Part shown: positions 22,870 through 35,450 of the stretch, piece by piece | Position numbering within the stretch: position 1 is the stretch's first letter | How the letters are laid out: every line of letters begins with the position of its first letter | From: Micrasema longulum | Taxonomy: Eukaryota; Arthropoda; Insecta; Trichoptera; Brachycentridae | DNA length: 64,000 bases | Direction of reading: 5' to 3' | Assembly: GCA_022494885.1 (NCBI GenBank) | Contig: JAGVSM010003995.1 | Span: 62,001-126,000, forward strand | Translations under genes and position numbers: made by a program | The notes under the pieces: generated by a model | The model's input: only the letters and a program-made list of their open reading frames with translations | Database searches by the model: none | What the model was told of the DNA's origin: nothing

Positions 22870-23339
22870 CCAGACGCATTTATTTATTTTTTTTCAAAAG
22901 AAAAATAAATCTAGTCCTTATTTTATTTTTGTTTTTTTTTATTATTTATAAATTTCATATAAAGTACATGTTTTTGTAAATTTCTAAGCATATCTACTTT
23001 TACACATCTAGTAAATGTTATCACTGTAACTCCAAAAAAAGAGACTAACTCTTGTGCTTGGAGAGTGACTTACTGTCTTTTACTGTTAGAGTTTATATAA
23101 TTTTAAATACGAGTACATGAAAAAGAAAAATAAAAACGAAGGATATAGAAAGAAAAAACATAAAACAATAATACATTCATAATAATTAAAATTTAAAATT
23201 GTGTTTTCACGAGTTCAAAAAATTTCTTTAGATTAACTTTAAATGTATTTAATGATATATTATTTTTAATGGTTTTTAGTTCATTAGGAAGATAATTATA
23301 TTTTTTTACAAAAAACAAATAATTTTCTTTTTTACTTAG
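22870..23339 (-). mobile_element. LINE L10 3' end
   Basis: The minus strand encodes L-P-N-E-L-K-T-I-K-N-N-I-S-L-N-T-F-K-V-N and then L-K-K-F-F, the usual last residues of a CR1/Jockey-type RT ORF. A 3' UTR with an AAATAAATG-type end near 22880-22920 follows. SINE-C abuts it on the right. Confidence 0.7.
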
Positions 23340-23492
23340 CCAAATATTTAAATTTTGGTGGCCATTTACAACGAGTTGTTAATGACTTTACCATTAGAAA
23401 ATGGAAATCAAGTTGGAGTAAAGGGGGGTTCGAACCCCGGACCTCTGATCTATGAGTCTGCAACACTCGCCACGGGACCACAACCCGACTCA
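23340..23492 (-). mobile_element. SINE-C, good copy
   Basis: On the minus strand the tRNA-like head (cgggttgtggtcccgtggcg, then ggggttcgaacccccc) is followed by a body with ccaacttgatttcc and ctcgttgtaaatggcc. It is collinear with 53304-53455. Confidence 0.8.
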
Positions 23493-25139
23493 TTATTACA
23501 CCACGGGGCAGACAAATTAAATATGATGTTTGAATTAAAATCCTTTGATCTCCTTACGAAAATGCAAAATTATGGTGTTTAACGACCGGGATTTACAACG
23601 TCCATTTTATTTTTGTAAAACACATTTCGCGCGTAAATTTTCCCATTAAATGTGTCAAAAATAGTAAATAATTCACGAAGAACATAAAAATAATGATCCT
23701 CGTAATGACTGAAAAATTTCAAATGTTTAAATATGTAACGTTTTTTTTTTTAAAACCGGAATTTTCAATAATTAAAAACAACTGAACGAAAGCGCACGAT
23801 TAGCGCACTAATATAAACGGGTTTATCCCGTAAACTGCTATTTTTCTGAAAATAAATCGTTAAATCTCAGTTAAGGTTAACGCACTTTTAAAAAGTTATG
23901 GAATTAAAACATACATTTTATCAAAATACTAAGATGGAAATGATAAAAAATGCTAAAAAATGTTAATAAGAATTTAAGCTAAATTATTAACAAAAAAATT
24001 ATTCAACTACACATTAACTACTGTAGCAGAATATTATTTTTATCAAACCATGAAAATTTAAACAAACTTACCGTATCACAAAACAAAGTATAAGAATTTT
24101 TTTTTTAACTGAGACACAATCGCAAATTTGATGTAAAATGAATTGAAAGTACTAACATGTAAGCAAATAATATTTTACAATACGATGATGTTTGTCCATA
24201 AAATTATTAATTCTAAAAAAACAAAACACAGAGTTTTAGAAAAAAAAAAATCATGAACATGATTGCAATACCAGAGAAAAAGTCGAAATCAGACTCTCAT
24301 TTATAAAAAGGCCAAATCACAAAAAATCCTTAAAAGGCAGTTAAAAAAGTATATGGGAAAAACCAGATATGAAGAAAAAAAAACAAAATTCCAACGGAAG
24401 GTTGAAAAATATATGTTAGACAACTGTTTAATTAAATATATTTACATAGTTACATAGTTATTATAATAGCACACATAAGAATATGTGTGCCCTACTTCAA
24501 AATTTAAAATAAAAAAATTAGGGCGTTAAGAATCTTTTATTTTTGCCATGCGCTTAATCTTTACTATTATTACAACTCTTTCTACCAGACTTTCAAAAAT
24601 CATATCTCTCTTGTGATTATTATTTTATAATTTTAAATAATTTCCTCCGAAAGGCGGTCTGGTCTGACTTTTCTTGATACAAACGGATTTTTGTATTTTC
24701 TCCTTGGATTATGGTACTTGAGCAGTGATTTATTTTGCACACGTCACATATTTACCACTGGCTTGTCTCTATTGTTTTGTCTTTAGATCGATTGTTTCTT
24801 AAGGAAGCTGGGACCATCTAAAAATCCAAAAAAGTTCCGAGTTTTATAAGACGCACGGTATAATAAATGATTTTGAAAATCGGAAAAAGTACCAAAACAT
24901 AAAATGTAATGATACAATTTATTAAAAAAAAAAAACAACAATTTCTTCGTTTTGGGGTGCGGTAAACGGGAAAGCGAAAATTCAATTTTGTCGATTTTAA
25001 TTAGATAAAATCGGTCCGATATGCAGTTGTCTTTTTTGCACTGTATCGGAGAGACATACGAGAGAGTGTCAGTTTTTTTTTTTATAAGAACGATATTTAG
25101 TGATTTGCAATTTGTAATGCCTCTTGAGATCTTTAACCA
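23493..25139. other. Intergenic, nothing recognised
   Basis: AT-rich. The Lys-rich 64-codon frame at 24263 is low-complexity and has no domain. Confidence 0.4.
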
Positions 25140-25320
25140 CGGTTGCCTACTTTACAAGTCATCAGGTTCTAGACGCTCTGGACGTCCATTGCTGACTGTT
25201 CGTCAGCAGTTGATATCAGAACAAAAGGGGACAAATCCGACTTGGGAGAATGCACAGAAGCTGGCAGCTGACACCATATGCTGGGAGTGGACGGGGATAG
25301 TAATGTTTGTCTGGTTTAGG
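25140..25320 (+). mobile_element. RTE-like LINE C-terminal tail fragment
   Basis: The frame reads S-G-S-R-R-S-G-R-P-L-L-T-V, then T-W-E-N-A-Q-K-L-A-A-D and C-W-E-W. The RRxGRPxxxW...W..A..LA.DR..W pattern is the usual extreme C-terminus of such elements. The Met-initiated open frame upstream (25021) is accidental. Confidence 0.6.
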
Positions 25321-25324
25321 TAAG

Positions 25325-25530
25325 TGGCCATTTTATACACTAAAACATTCTCTAAATGCTCTTTAATGGGTAAAATCCCGTTTTTGTCTTCTTGTCTTGT
25401 TGATAAAATCAACAGGCCCTAGAAAAAGTAAATTTTCAAGCGTTACCTAGTAGATACTGGATGTAGATACATAGGTAAAAAATTCAGATGAATCTCACCC
25501 GTATCAATAAAGGTTTCAGCTGTCTTACTT
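25325..25530 (-). repeat. TDR-family copy 4, partial
   Basis: Contains agtggccattttatacac, tttcaagcgttacctagtag and gatgaatctcacccgtatc, with intervening decay. It directly abuts the RTE tail. Confidence 0.5.
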
Positions 25531-26100
25531 TATAAAAATAAAAATAGGCAATTTGTGAAATCTAAATCTTGTCATTTAGACCAAATAAAAATATGTTTTT
25601 AACGTGTGTTTTTTTAGAATAAATAATTGTTTACGTAAATAGCATAGTTTTGTAATATATTAATTGCCTATCTGTACGAAATTCATTTAACATCGATTTT
25701 ACCTTTGCTTATCATTTTTTTTTTAAATAATTTTTTTTTGTCATAAAGTTTTAACTTGATTAGTTTTTTTGTTTGGATAAAAAAAATTAAAAAAACCATC
25801 TACAATTAACTGTAATAATACTAATAATTGATATTTGAACAAATAATTCATTGTTTTGTAAATAATTTTGCATGAATCCTGATCAACAAAACTAACTCTT
25901 CCCAAAATTTAAATTGTTTTGAAATATTTTCCGTCACGATTATGATAATTTGATAAAATTTTAGTTTCGAGTCCTTCATTTCAATTTTACAAACTTTATT
26001 CCTTCAAAATTAGATTCAATTAAATGTCCAATGTATTATAACGTAAAAAAATTACAAAGATTGTTATAATTGCCAAAGAAAGTTTTCTTTACAAGACATT
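25531..26100. other. Intergenic, nothing recognised
   Basis: AT-rich, no match noticed. Confidence 0.4.
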
Positions 26101-26190
26101 TTTATTTTTTACTTTTTATTTGATTGTACCACAACAGGCTAGGAGGCCCAATCGAAGTGGTGAATTACATCACAGAACACGCAGGCATTA
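26101..26190 (-). mobile_element. SINE-A 3' part only
   Basis: ccacaacaggctaggaggcc followed by ggtgaattacatcacagaac matches the SINE-A 3' region. The tRNA-like head is absent (5' truncation). Confidence 0.75.
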
Positions 26191-27039
26191 ATAGAATTTC
26201 AGCATATGAAAAAAATTACATTCATAACTCAATTTTGCATAAAATGTGACTTCCAGCCTTTCAACTTTTAGGTACAGATTTTATTCGCTGAACAATTTAA
26301 TTATTGCTTTCCCTGTAAATAAAATCATACAAGCTAACATCAGTAAACAGAGTAAATAAAAACACGAGCGTAGAAATTCCCGACCAGTAAATAACAATTT
26401 CTCTGCGATGAAATTGTTAATATAAAAATATTGCAAAAGTTTCTCACGAGCTTAGTAAACTGCCATACCATTTTTTTAATTATTGCATTTTCTTTTCCCC
26501 AAGGCTTCGCTGAATGCAAATTCATATTTTGTAAACTACGTTCGAAAATGCACCAGATATTAATTTGTACAATCCTCTTTTCAACAAAATGTGATAACGA
26601 ACTTTGTTGTGTTTTTATTGTTCCTTATTTCATTGGTTTTCATATAAACAAAACAATACATTTGCATGCAATTTACAGGGACAAAAATAATAAATTAGGG
26701 ACGAGTTTTTTTAAATAATCTATCAAATTTCCACCAGCGCGTTGATAACGATAACTGACGGTTAGGTGTTTTAAAAATGATCTTAGTTAACTGATAGTTA
26801 CCGGTTAATATTTAAATCTGAATTAAAATGTATTTTCAAAGGAACTTTTTTTCTAATTAGGTACGAGTACCTACTGTTATATTTATTTATTTCATTTAAA
26901 ACATTCTTACTGGGTAAAAAAATACATGGACTTTGGCGTTTGGGTTTGTTTTATTTGGCGGGTTTATCAGCCAGCCAACCATAAAACACATGGGTCTTTT
27001 TTTAAACTTTGTTTCCAAAATACATATATGTTTATTTAT
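26191..27039. other. Intergenic, nothing recognised
   Basis: The overlapping 61- and 95-codon frames at 26340-26718 show no domain and no splice context. Confidence 0.4.
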
Positions 27040-27595
27040 TTTTTATCACACCTAGAGTATTCCGCTGTTATCTGGCCTCCATATTATGATGTTCACATAA
27101 AAAATATTGAATCAGTTCAACATCAATTTTAAAGAAAGATAGGCTGGAGGTTGGGCTTATCTAGAGACGAATATACGTATAATGAGTTAGAAACTACATG
27201 GAATATATCTTCTCTTCAAGACCGTCGAAATGAATCCGAATTCTAGTCCTTTTTAAAATTCTCAACTCACTCTTTGATTTGCCTGAACTACTGAGCGCAA
27301 TAAAATTAAGTATCCCAACTAGAAATCTCAGAAAAAAACTGTAGTTTTTATTCTTCTGTGCCCAGAATTCTTAGGTCTGCCAACAAACATACCAGTCTTG
27401 ATTTTTTTGATAACAAGTGGTCTTCTTTCATTAAATCACTGAATCAAGTTCAATTATAAACACCTCTCTCCCGCTTTCACTTCCACTATATCTACTACAT
27501 ATTATTGTGTCTTTCTACTTTCTTTTAAAATAATTTTATATCTAAACATTTGTCTTTTAAAATATCCATTGGGTGTAATAAGTAAATTATGTCTA
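27040..27595 (+). mobile_element. LINE L1 3' fragment, copy 2
   Basis: H-L-E-Y-S-A-V-I-W-P-P-Y-Y-D-V-H-I-K-N-I is readable, followed by SVQHQF and a stop. Downstream blocks (cttctcttcaagaccgtcga) match 9835-10470. The end ccattgggtgtaataa is more decayed. Confidence 0.8.
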
Positions 27596-27879
27596 TGAAA
27601 ATTAATTCCATATCGCAACTATGTACACATTTTTTTTATTCCTCTACTCTCCTGGAAATTCTTAGTGTTTCCTAACAAACTTCTTACCCGCTCCCACATT
27701 CAATGTATTCCTCGCCTCATCACGATGAATTTGACAAAAATAGTAACATACATTGCAAAACAAGCTCTATTTGTTTACCAAAACAGTCGTGATTAAACAA
27801 ACATATACCTTATCGCATAGGATAATATTTTATTTTTGTATTCATTTATTTCGAATACAAACATATGTAGAAGTTTGAT

Positions 27880-28870
27880 ATATATAAATAAGAACTAAAA
27901 AAAATGTATACATAGTAGGGCCTGCCATCCAATTATATGTTATCACTTAATTATACTGCAATAAAGTGACGAAGGTTGAAAGTTTAAACTATAAAAATAA
28001 TAAATATACTTTACATTAAAACAAAATAAATATGGATAAAACCAGGAGATAGTGGGAAGGAAAATAAGGAAATTGATAAGGTGTGGTGAAGGATGATTAA
28101 AGGAAAGTAGGACTGGAAAATTGCATTTGATTTCATGATTAAGAGGAAGAAAAGAGACAAAACGTCTATTCTCTGTTATTCTAAGTCAAGCCTATTATGT
28201 GGAGTGTTAAATATATCAAGACTTTCAAGAAAATTATTGTTAAATGCTTCACATATACGACGGATCGTAGAATGTTTCCGATGATTAGTTTTATTGTTAC
28301 GAATATAGAAAATATCAGAGAGTCTAGTTAGTCTAGAGGGGACACATAAGCAAGTAGATGAGTTAGTTCTGGAGAATCGAATTTATTATTTACAATTTTG
28401 TAAAGCAGGATCGGATCGAAAATATTTCTGCCGTGTGCTTATGAATTAAGGTTATGAAATTTTAAAGATGCTTTGTAATTTGAAAAATGCGAATGAAGTT
28501 TGTATTCTACTTGTTTCAGGATTTTTTTTAACACTCTTAATTCTATTGATATATAATTTATAAACCGGGGACCAGATGGCAGTGCAATATTCAAGATGGG
28601 GGCGTACGTATGTTATATATATCGTTATAAATGTACGTAAGTTTTAAAAGATTTACACAGCCGCATGATAAATCCCGTCATTTTGTATGCCTTGTTAATT
28701 ATTTTTTCTATATGACTATTATAATTAAATTTTGAGTTTTTAATATTAAAAAGTACAAATGAAAGAAACATTAACAGTCTGTTTTTAGTTAGTCGGAAGA
28801 TATTGCTTTTAATAATAATCCGACTAAAAAGCATAAAAAAATGTGTTTATAAACATTAGAAAATGAATAA
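27880..28870 (-). mobile_element. LINE L6 3' fragment
   Basis: Minus-strand frames read N-S-K-F-N-Y-N-S-H-I-E-K-I-I-N-K-A-Y-K, then after a frameshift TYVRPHLEYCTAIWSPVY. Further on they read D-P-I-L-L-Y-K-I-V-N and S-P-E-L-T-H-L-L. This is the RT thumb region and downstream part of a CR1/Jockey-type element, with stops. The 3' boundary is approximate. Confidence 0.75.
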
Positions 28871-29524
28871 ATATATAATAATACATTATTTGTCGTCCTG
28901 TTCTTAAAATGTCGTGTAAAGGGGCTCTTTAGAAGAAACGAGAAATATTTTCAAGACTACTTTATCCCGCCTTGAGAACCACTTAGGAAACAGAAGGGAC
29001 AGAACGAGTACTTCACTCAAGGAATAGAAAACACTCACTCAAACTATGTACCACGAGGACCTTTGTTGGGTTGGTAATGTGTTTTAATTTCCATTTAAGC
29101 TTCGAATCAAATACACGCAAAAAATGAATCATGGCGTTTTCTGTTCTGGCGGTACGAGCTGATTTGACTTATTTTGTAAAGATTTTCTCCTTATTTACAA
29201 ACAATATCATGTGGCGGCAAAACTTGGTAAGTCTGTTGTCATACCCAGAAAATAAATACATCGGATATTTTGCAAGACAGTTTAAAGTTTAAATAAAAGA
29301 AGTAAATAAAATGACGATTTTCTTTATTTTCATTGTGTTCAAAGTTACGATAATTCACTTTTATTATTAAAAATCATACCTTTCCTGACTAGCAGTAAAG
29401 TAGCATATTCTGTAGGTGTAATTTTTGGACCAGTGCGGTGTGTTGAGGAGCTATCTGGCGCATATCGCTTCAATGTTGTTTTTTTTTTTTAATTTATTTT
29501 ACTTTATTTTATTTATCCAGTTTG
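28871..29524. other. Intergenic, nothing recognised
   Basis: No repeat match or gene recognised. Confidence 0.4.
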
Positions 29525-29812
29525 ACATTGACAAAAATAAAATTTTCAGGCGTTTCTTCGTATGTAGGTGAAATAATTCAATGACGCGAATCTCACTCGC
29601 ATAAAAAAAGGTTTTAGCTCTTTGACTTCACAAACACTAACAGATGAAAGAATTGAATGGATATAGATGCTCAAATCTGGACAGAGTTTTAAATGTTACA
29701 CAGTATGTGTAAAGTGGCCTCTTAAACCAGCCAATTACAGAGCGTAAGCCCTGTAGATGCCTAGACTTCTTTATTACCTTCTTGAAAATGTTCTTCATCT
29801 CTGTTTTTAAAT
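29525..29812 (-). repeat. TDR-family copy 5
   Basis: Blocks tcaggcgtttcttcgtatg, cttcacaaacactaacagat, cagccaattacagagcgtaag and ccctgtagatgcctagac are in family order. Confidence 0.7.
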
Positions 29813-30019
29813 TTTTATTTAAATACAGTTATATTCTTTATAGTATCGTGTGCATGTATATATATATATATTTAAACAGCCTAAAAATATGTATATTTGT
29901 ATCCAGTGAAGCTGCTAGAAATAATTTATTGCAATTTTACACGTCATTTACTTATTTTTTTAGTTTATTCAATTTACCTTTCTACAAGATCACGGAGGAA
30001 GTGGCAAATTTTGGACAAG

Positions 30020-30975
30020 GTTGTAACTTTGTCCAAAATTTGTAAAATGGGAGATAAAGTCATGAACATCACATGCTTAGCAGATGATGCAACAATAGAG
30101 ACAGAATCAGAAAATGATTTTTTATATATTTTTTTATTTTATTTATAAATACATTTTATCAGATAACATAATTTTTCTGCACACTTTGCCCAGCTAACAA
30201 GGGTACACACCCCTGCCAAGCTAGGCAATTACGTTGTTATTTATAGTAATAATTTACAAGTCAAAAGAAGGAACAGACAAATAAAATATAAACTTACTAA
30301 AATACACATATTGATATTTACAACGCATGTTAAACAAGTATTATTTAGCATCGCAGAAACTTAATATGAGCATCTCAGTCAGTAAAACTAAAAAACTTAA
30401 CTGTATCTTAGTACCCTTAGAGATGCTAACTGATGAAAGATGATAAGATAGAGGACAGGTCATCACTTTTAAATATGTAGGTGTTAAAATCTCGAGCCAC
30501 AGTGGCCTATATGTCGAAGTGAGGGTACAAACTAATTGAGCTTTGGTTTCATCTGAATACCTAAGAAATATTATATGGCACAATAAACCCGTATATACAA
30601 AAAGTGCGTCAGACCAATCATGACCTATCAGTAGAGACGAGGGCAGATACAGTGAGAAAAATCTGCTCAGAACGTTAGAGATAAAGTAGACTATAGCAGG
30701 AAAAACTGTCAATGACAGAACCTGGAATCAAGAAATTAGACGGACTTGCGATACCCGAGACAAGGAGAAGATTCTGGAGAGACCACGTCAATAGAATGAA
30801 CAACTCCAGAACCTCCTTTACTGTTGCCCATGAAATCCCAGCTGGTCACTGTCTGCCCGGAAGACGACCAAAGAGATGGAAAAACAGCTGAAACTCAGCG
30901 TCTTAGGAATCGCCCACTAGCCAATAATAGATCAACCGATCTAAGCAAAGAAGAATGACTTGTTTTTATTTTTTT
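30020..30975 (+). mobile_element. RTE-like LINE RT fragment, split at the catalytic region by an insertion
   Basis: 30048-30120 encodes M-G-D-K-V-M-N-I-T-C-L-A-D-D-A-T-I-E-T; the LADD is the RT catalytic (F/Y)ADD-type motif. After a foreign segment the frame resumes at about 30345 (S-Q-K-L-N-M-S-I-S-V-S-K-T-K), and continues with FKYVGVKISS and the C-terminal R-T-C-D-T plus LEKQLKLSVLG-like region. Stops and frameshifts make it dead. The antisense 123-codon frame is a shadow. Confidence 0.75.
30126..30343 (-). mobile_element. Insertion within the RTE fragment, LINE-tail-like
   Basis: It starts with a ttttattttatttataaat tail and then an untranslated-looking segment (cacactttgcccagctaaca). 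It lies exactly between two halves of an otherwise collinear RT frame. The target duplication is not clear. Confidence 0.55.
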
Positions 30976-31619
30976 TTATTTTTGTAATGCAAGTGTGCAC
31001 TTCAATTTTTTGCCAATAAACGCCGTATTTTGGCACTTAACAGTACTAAATGTTTTAATGGCCAGAAAAACACAGTTTTTATGTGGTGTGTCGTGGCGTC
31101 ACACCGATTCACAACACGGCATTACAATGTAACCCAGCCTTCATTCTTGCTTCCAATGCTTCGAAAATAGTTGTTTTGTTTCCGTACACTGCGAATTCAA
31201 CGAAGCCCCATGGGAAATAATCTAATGGCATTCAATCACAATATCACGTGGGCCAATCAAAAAGACCATTTCCGAAAATAATGATGTCGCCAAACTTGTC
31301 AGGTATTCATTGTTTCATTAAGAGCCCTATACGTTTAACGAACCAAACATTCATTTTTACTCCGCAATTTTTAATCGTTGTTCGAGTGCATGGCGTTCTA
31401 TTAATCGTGTGGGTTTGTTACAGAGCCCAAATAATGATTAAGAAAACCTTTTTTTCTGTATTTATTTTTATTTAAAAATGTAAAACAGTAACAGAATTAT
31501 AAAAGGAAAAATAATTAAACTCACTCAACCAAGAAAAAGGTAAAAGGAATTATAGAAATTTAAAATATTTATATATATATATATTTTTTTAAACTATTTT
31601 TTTATTTTTATATTTATAT
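30976..31619. other. Intergenic, nothing recognised
   Basis: Includes a short TA-rich microsatellite near 31567-31590. No gene recognised; the 75-codon frame at 31248 has no signature. Confidence 0.4.
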
Positions 31620-32400
31620 AATAGTTTTAAGTTAAAGTCCCGGTGAGTTGTATACATACAACTCGTCAGCAGGTTCTTATAAATTGCTTCGATTATTCAC
31701 ATTTAACCTTCATAAATAATAATTTTATTTGAAATTTTATTAAAAACTGAAAACTATCACTAATACAAAAATCTTTTTTCGATCAACCATAATTTGAGCA
31801 TACGTCTCACTCCTGTATTTAACTTAAAAAATGATTTATTATTTTTAATATTTTTTGGTAAAATGTTAAATATTTCACACTGTATTGCAATGTCCTTTTG
31901 CCATATATATTGCAATATCTAGGAACAACTAACCCTTCCATACTAGTAAACCTGGTGTTGTAATCATGTACCAACTTGCGTTTATACTCGGAGTGCGAAA
32001 CAGGAAATTAAGTTATACCAAAGTGGAGCCCTAATTGATAATTTATTTACATATTTATACTTCAATGATATTGAAATATTGTGTCTCTGGCGGTATACAT
32101 TTTTATGTAGTAGCAATTTGATCATAGAATTTTGCAAAGTTTGAATAAAATTAATATTAGTTTCACTTGATAACCCCCAGGAAGTTATGGCGTATCGTAT
32201 AATTGATTCTGAGAGATATAAATAAATAATTCGTTAAGTATTAACAGGGATATAACATTTAAATATGTACATTCTTTTACTTATTGTTCTTAATTGCTTA
32301 CACAATTTTCTAATTTTTACATCCCATTTAAAATTACCATCTATAGTTGAACCTAAATAAATATTATTAAGAAATAAAAGCTTAAGTATTTTTCACACAA
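31620..32400 (-). mobile_element. LINE L5 3' end, copy 1
   Basis: The minus strand reads V-H-D-Y-N-T-R-F-T-S-M-E-G-L-V-V-P (the HxYNTR hallmark near the C-terminus of CR1/Jockey-type RT ORFs), followed by a stop-containing end. The 3' UTR has a hairpin (gagttgtat and its complement around 31645-31664). Collinear with 46905-47480. Confidence 0.75.
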
Positions 32401-35325
32401 AATATATTTACAAAAATTTAAATAGTTGACTGTTGACAAAAAAAAAATCAATTTTAAGCCTTGTTACATATTAGTCATTGAACTATTTTTTTTCTTAAAA
32501 ATTTTGTCAATATTTTCCTATAAGAACAGTTAAAGAATCTTGTTGAAAATTTTAGGAATTGTATAATGATGCGTTCTTTAGCCATACTTGTTTAAAAACC
32601 TCGGTACTGACAAGCCTTCACGTTTTGCTAGCCTTCTATTATGTATATGAATAAACCTTGTCATTATTAGTTTTTAAGATACAATACTACCAATTAAAAG
32701 TTTTATCAGAAATAAACACCAGTTACATACTTTTAACAGACTCATTAGAAACTTACTAAATCTGAGTTTTAATAAATCAATAAAATCAATTTCGTGTATG
32801 CAAGTTCAAATATGCGGATAAACAGTTTGTATTAATGTTTAGTAGCGCCAAAAAACCTAAAACAAGAAAATATCAAAAATAAACTTAAACGCATTTTATT
32901 TTGCGTTGTTGATTTAGAATATAAAATATATTTATACTATCGTTTGCGCCTATACGAAGTTAATTTTGGCTCTTAGATTTGGCAAGTTCGCGGTTTTGCC
33001 TTTACGCAAATCGAGTCGCTGTATTGGATTTAGAGATATACGCGGTATTGCTTGCTTCTTTAGTGGGGAGAATTCATTAACGGTACTGAATTAAATGGAA
33101 CGCAAGCAGTCTTCTGGCAAATTTCAAAATTCAAACGTATTTTGTTTTATTTGGCTCATACGCAGTATTGAACGTATACCCATTTTTATGAGATAAAACT
33201 GTCATTTATTATATCAACTCGTGACATAAGATTTTTACGTACCATAAATAACTAAGCTTTATGGATGTTAAATAAAGTTTTGCCTATGTTTAAAACATAG
33301 GCAGAATTTTGAATGCTCATTAACATCGTTCTCCTGTACGCGGCATGTTTTTCAAAAGAATGCAAAAGCCAATGTTGTGCCTTATCCAATACGAATGTGT
33401 CAAATCCAGGGTATTTTGATCATTAGTCTTACGCTTTAGATCACTTTTCTAGAAACATTGCAATGAAAATATTCCCTCCTCATCCCCGAAAATCATTTCA
33501 TAGACCGACGGTTTCCATATACGTTTTGCTCACACCAAAAACATTTTTGTCAATAATCCAATTACTCAACAAAATTTTACTAACTGCGAATTTTATTTGT
33601 ATTTAACTCAATTGCTTACATTACCTCTTAAACTGTGTATAAAAACATTTTCACTTGTAGAAATAAAATACCCGTAATCCTCGTTCCAGTTTTCCTTAGT
33701 TTCCCTTCAGCACGCGACACTTATCCAAGTGTGACTTTTCCAAGCTAAGACATCTCACATGCAGTGGACTCCACTTGAGTGTCAACTTCCTTTAAGAACA
33801 TCTGGCGGAGTACTGAATGAGTGGGTGTGCAAAATATATCACCCTTTATAATACTCTAATGTTTTTTGCGCTATTTGGTCCTAAATGTTATTGCCCACCC
33901 TGTATTGTATTATTTACAGTCTCAAAGTAATGTTAATTTATTAAAATAAAACCTTGACAAATTTGATGTTTATGGTAAATAAAGCATTTTACGTTTTTGA
34001 AGAAAGTAAAAATGACTGAATAATTTACTTTCAAAGCTTTTGGTTTGCTAGTTAGGTGAGATTAAAATTAAATTAATTTGATTAAATACTCACATTTTGT
34101 AATTTAATAAAGTTCGCCGATGTTTTATCAGATTCAGAGTAAAATGAGACTACAAAAAGAAAAAAAAAACTCTCGCATAAAAGGCTGAAGAATTTTTTTA
34201 AAATAATTCCTTCAGTATACTGCCATTCCAAGCTAAAATACAATATCTAGCAAAAATTGAGAAATCTGTTTTTTTATGCCATCTTCTAAATAATTGTAAT
34301 ATTTTAAATTAACTTTCTCCAATAAATAAGACTAAAATTTTAAAAATCTGTTTTGACAAATAGACGGTTAAAAAAATACCAAATACTTCAATTTCCTCAA
34401 AACTTTTACATAAGTTACCGTCTTTTTGCATGGTTTGTATATTGTTTATTTTTACATTACATGCACTGTGAAAATATTGATTAAAAAAAAATGTTTTTTG
34501 GAAAAAAAATATAAATTATAGGTAAAATTACGGTTTTAAATAACTCATATACGCACTAATCTCACTCGGTTCTCTTTATCCGGATTCGATGCAAACTTGG
34601 GGTAAAAAAATACTGTCATTTAAATGGTTAACATTACGGCTGAATTATTTTAATTTCTCCGAGCAACGTTTCCTATTGATATTCATTATAATTAAAATTA
34701 TTTACTTATACTGTTATCAATATCGTTGTATTGTTATTATAATATTACGATACGTAGCATCTTATCCATAATTCAAATCAAACAACTACATATATTGTAT
34801 TTTATATAACTCAAATTTATTTCATGGCATAAAAGGATGGGGAGTGGGGAGGCACTATTAAATCAATGTTAAAACCTCTGGAGTCTGTTAAAAAATCCAT
34901 AAATAAAATAAATTTAAAACGTCTTTCAATTATCCTAGCGTCGAGTTGTCTAAGGAATCAGGGATCTTGGATGTAAGGCTATTTTATATTTTTAGAATCA
35001 TAATGTTTGTGAAAGTAAGCTGTTTTGTTTAGTCCCAAAAGGAATACTCCCACACCACCACGAGTCACTCTAAATGATAAGTCATGGGATCTACCACAAA
35101 CTCTGAATTCGGGTCAATAAATTTCTGGTTTTTGGGCACCAAAATATTCAATATGTTACTCAAATATTCCTAAACCATGATTTGGATTTTCATTAAATAA
35201 ATAGGGTGAGTTTTTTTTTACAGGGTTTGGGTAGAGAAAAATTGAAAAATTGACTTAAACACATTCTCAAATATTAAGTCACTGTATAATTAACTAGTAA
35301 GCATTTAGCGAAACAAGAACTCTCT
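32401..35325. other. Intergenic, nothing recognised
   Basis: About 2.9 kb of AT-rich DNA. A 21-nt palindrome (gcctatgttt and its complement) lies at 33282-33302. No repeat family or gene recognised. Confidence 0.4.
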
Positions 35326-35329
35326 TTAG

Positions 35330-35450
35330 ATACCTGGGCATAGAGGGGGAGAACTATTCACGGGGACCCGTCACAATAGGTCTTCACAGGTCGCAGTGAC
35401 GTCAGGAGCTTAGAGCATAGCACTGACCCCCACCTCCAAGAATGAGAATA
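35330..35450 (+). mobile_element. LINE L11 3' UTR fragment
   Basis: gggagaactattcacgggga, then cccgtcacaataggtcttca matches 46455-46500, where it follows an RNase H-like coding remnant. Confidence 0.6.

Noticed and set aside
30341..30712. 123-codon minus-strand open frame
   Set aside because: Antisense to an RTE-like RT remnant readable on the plus strand.
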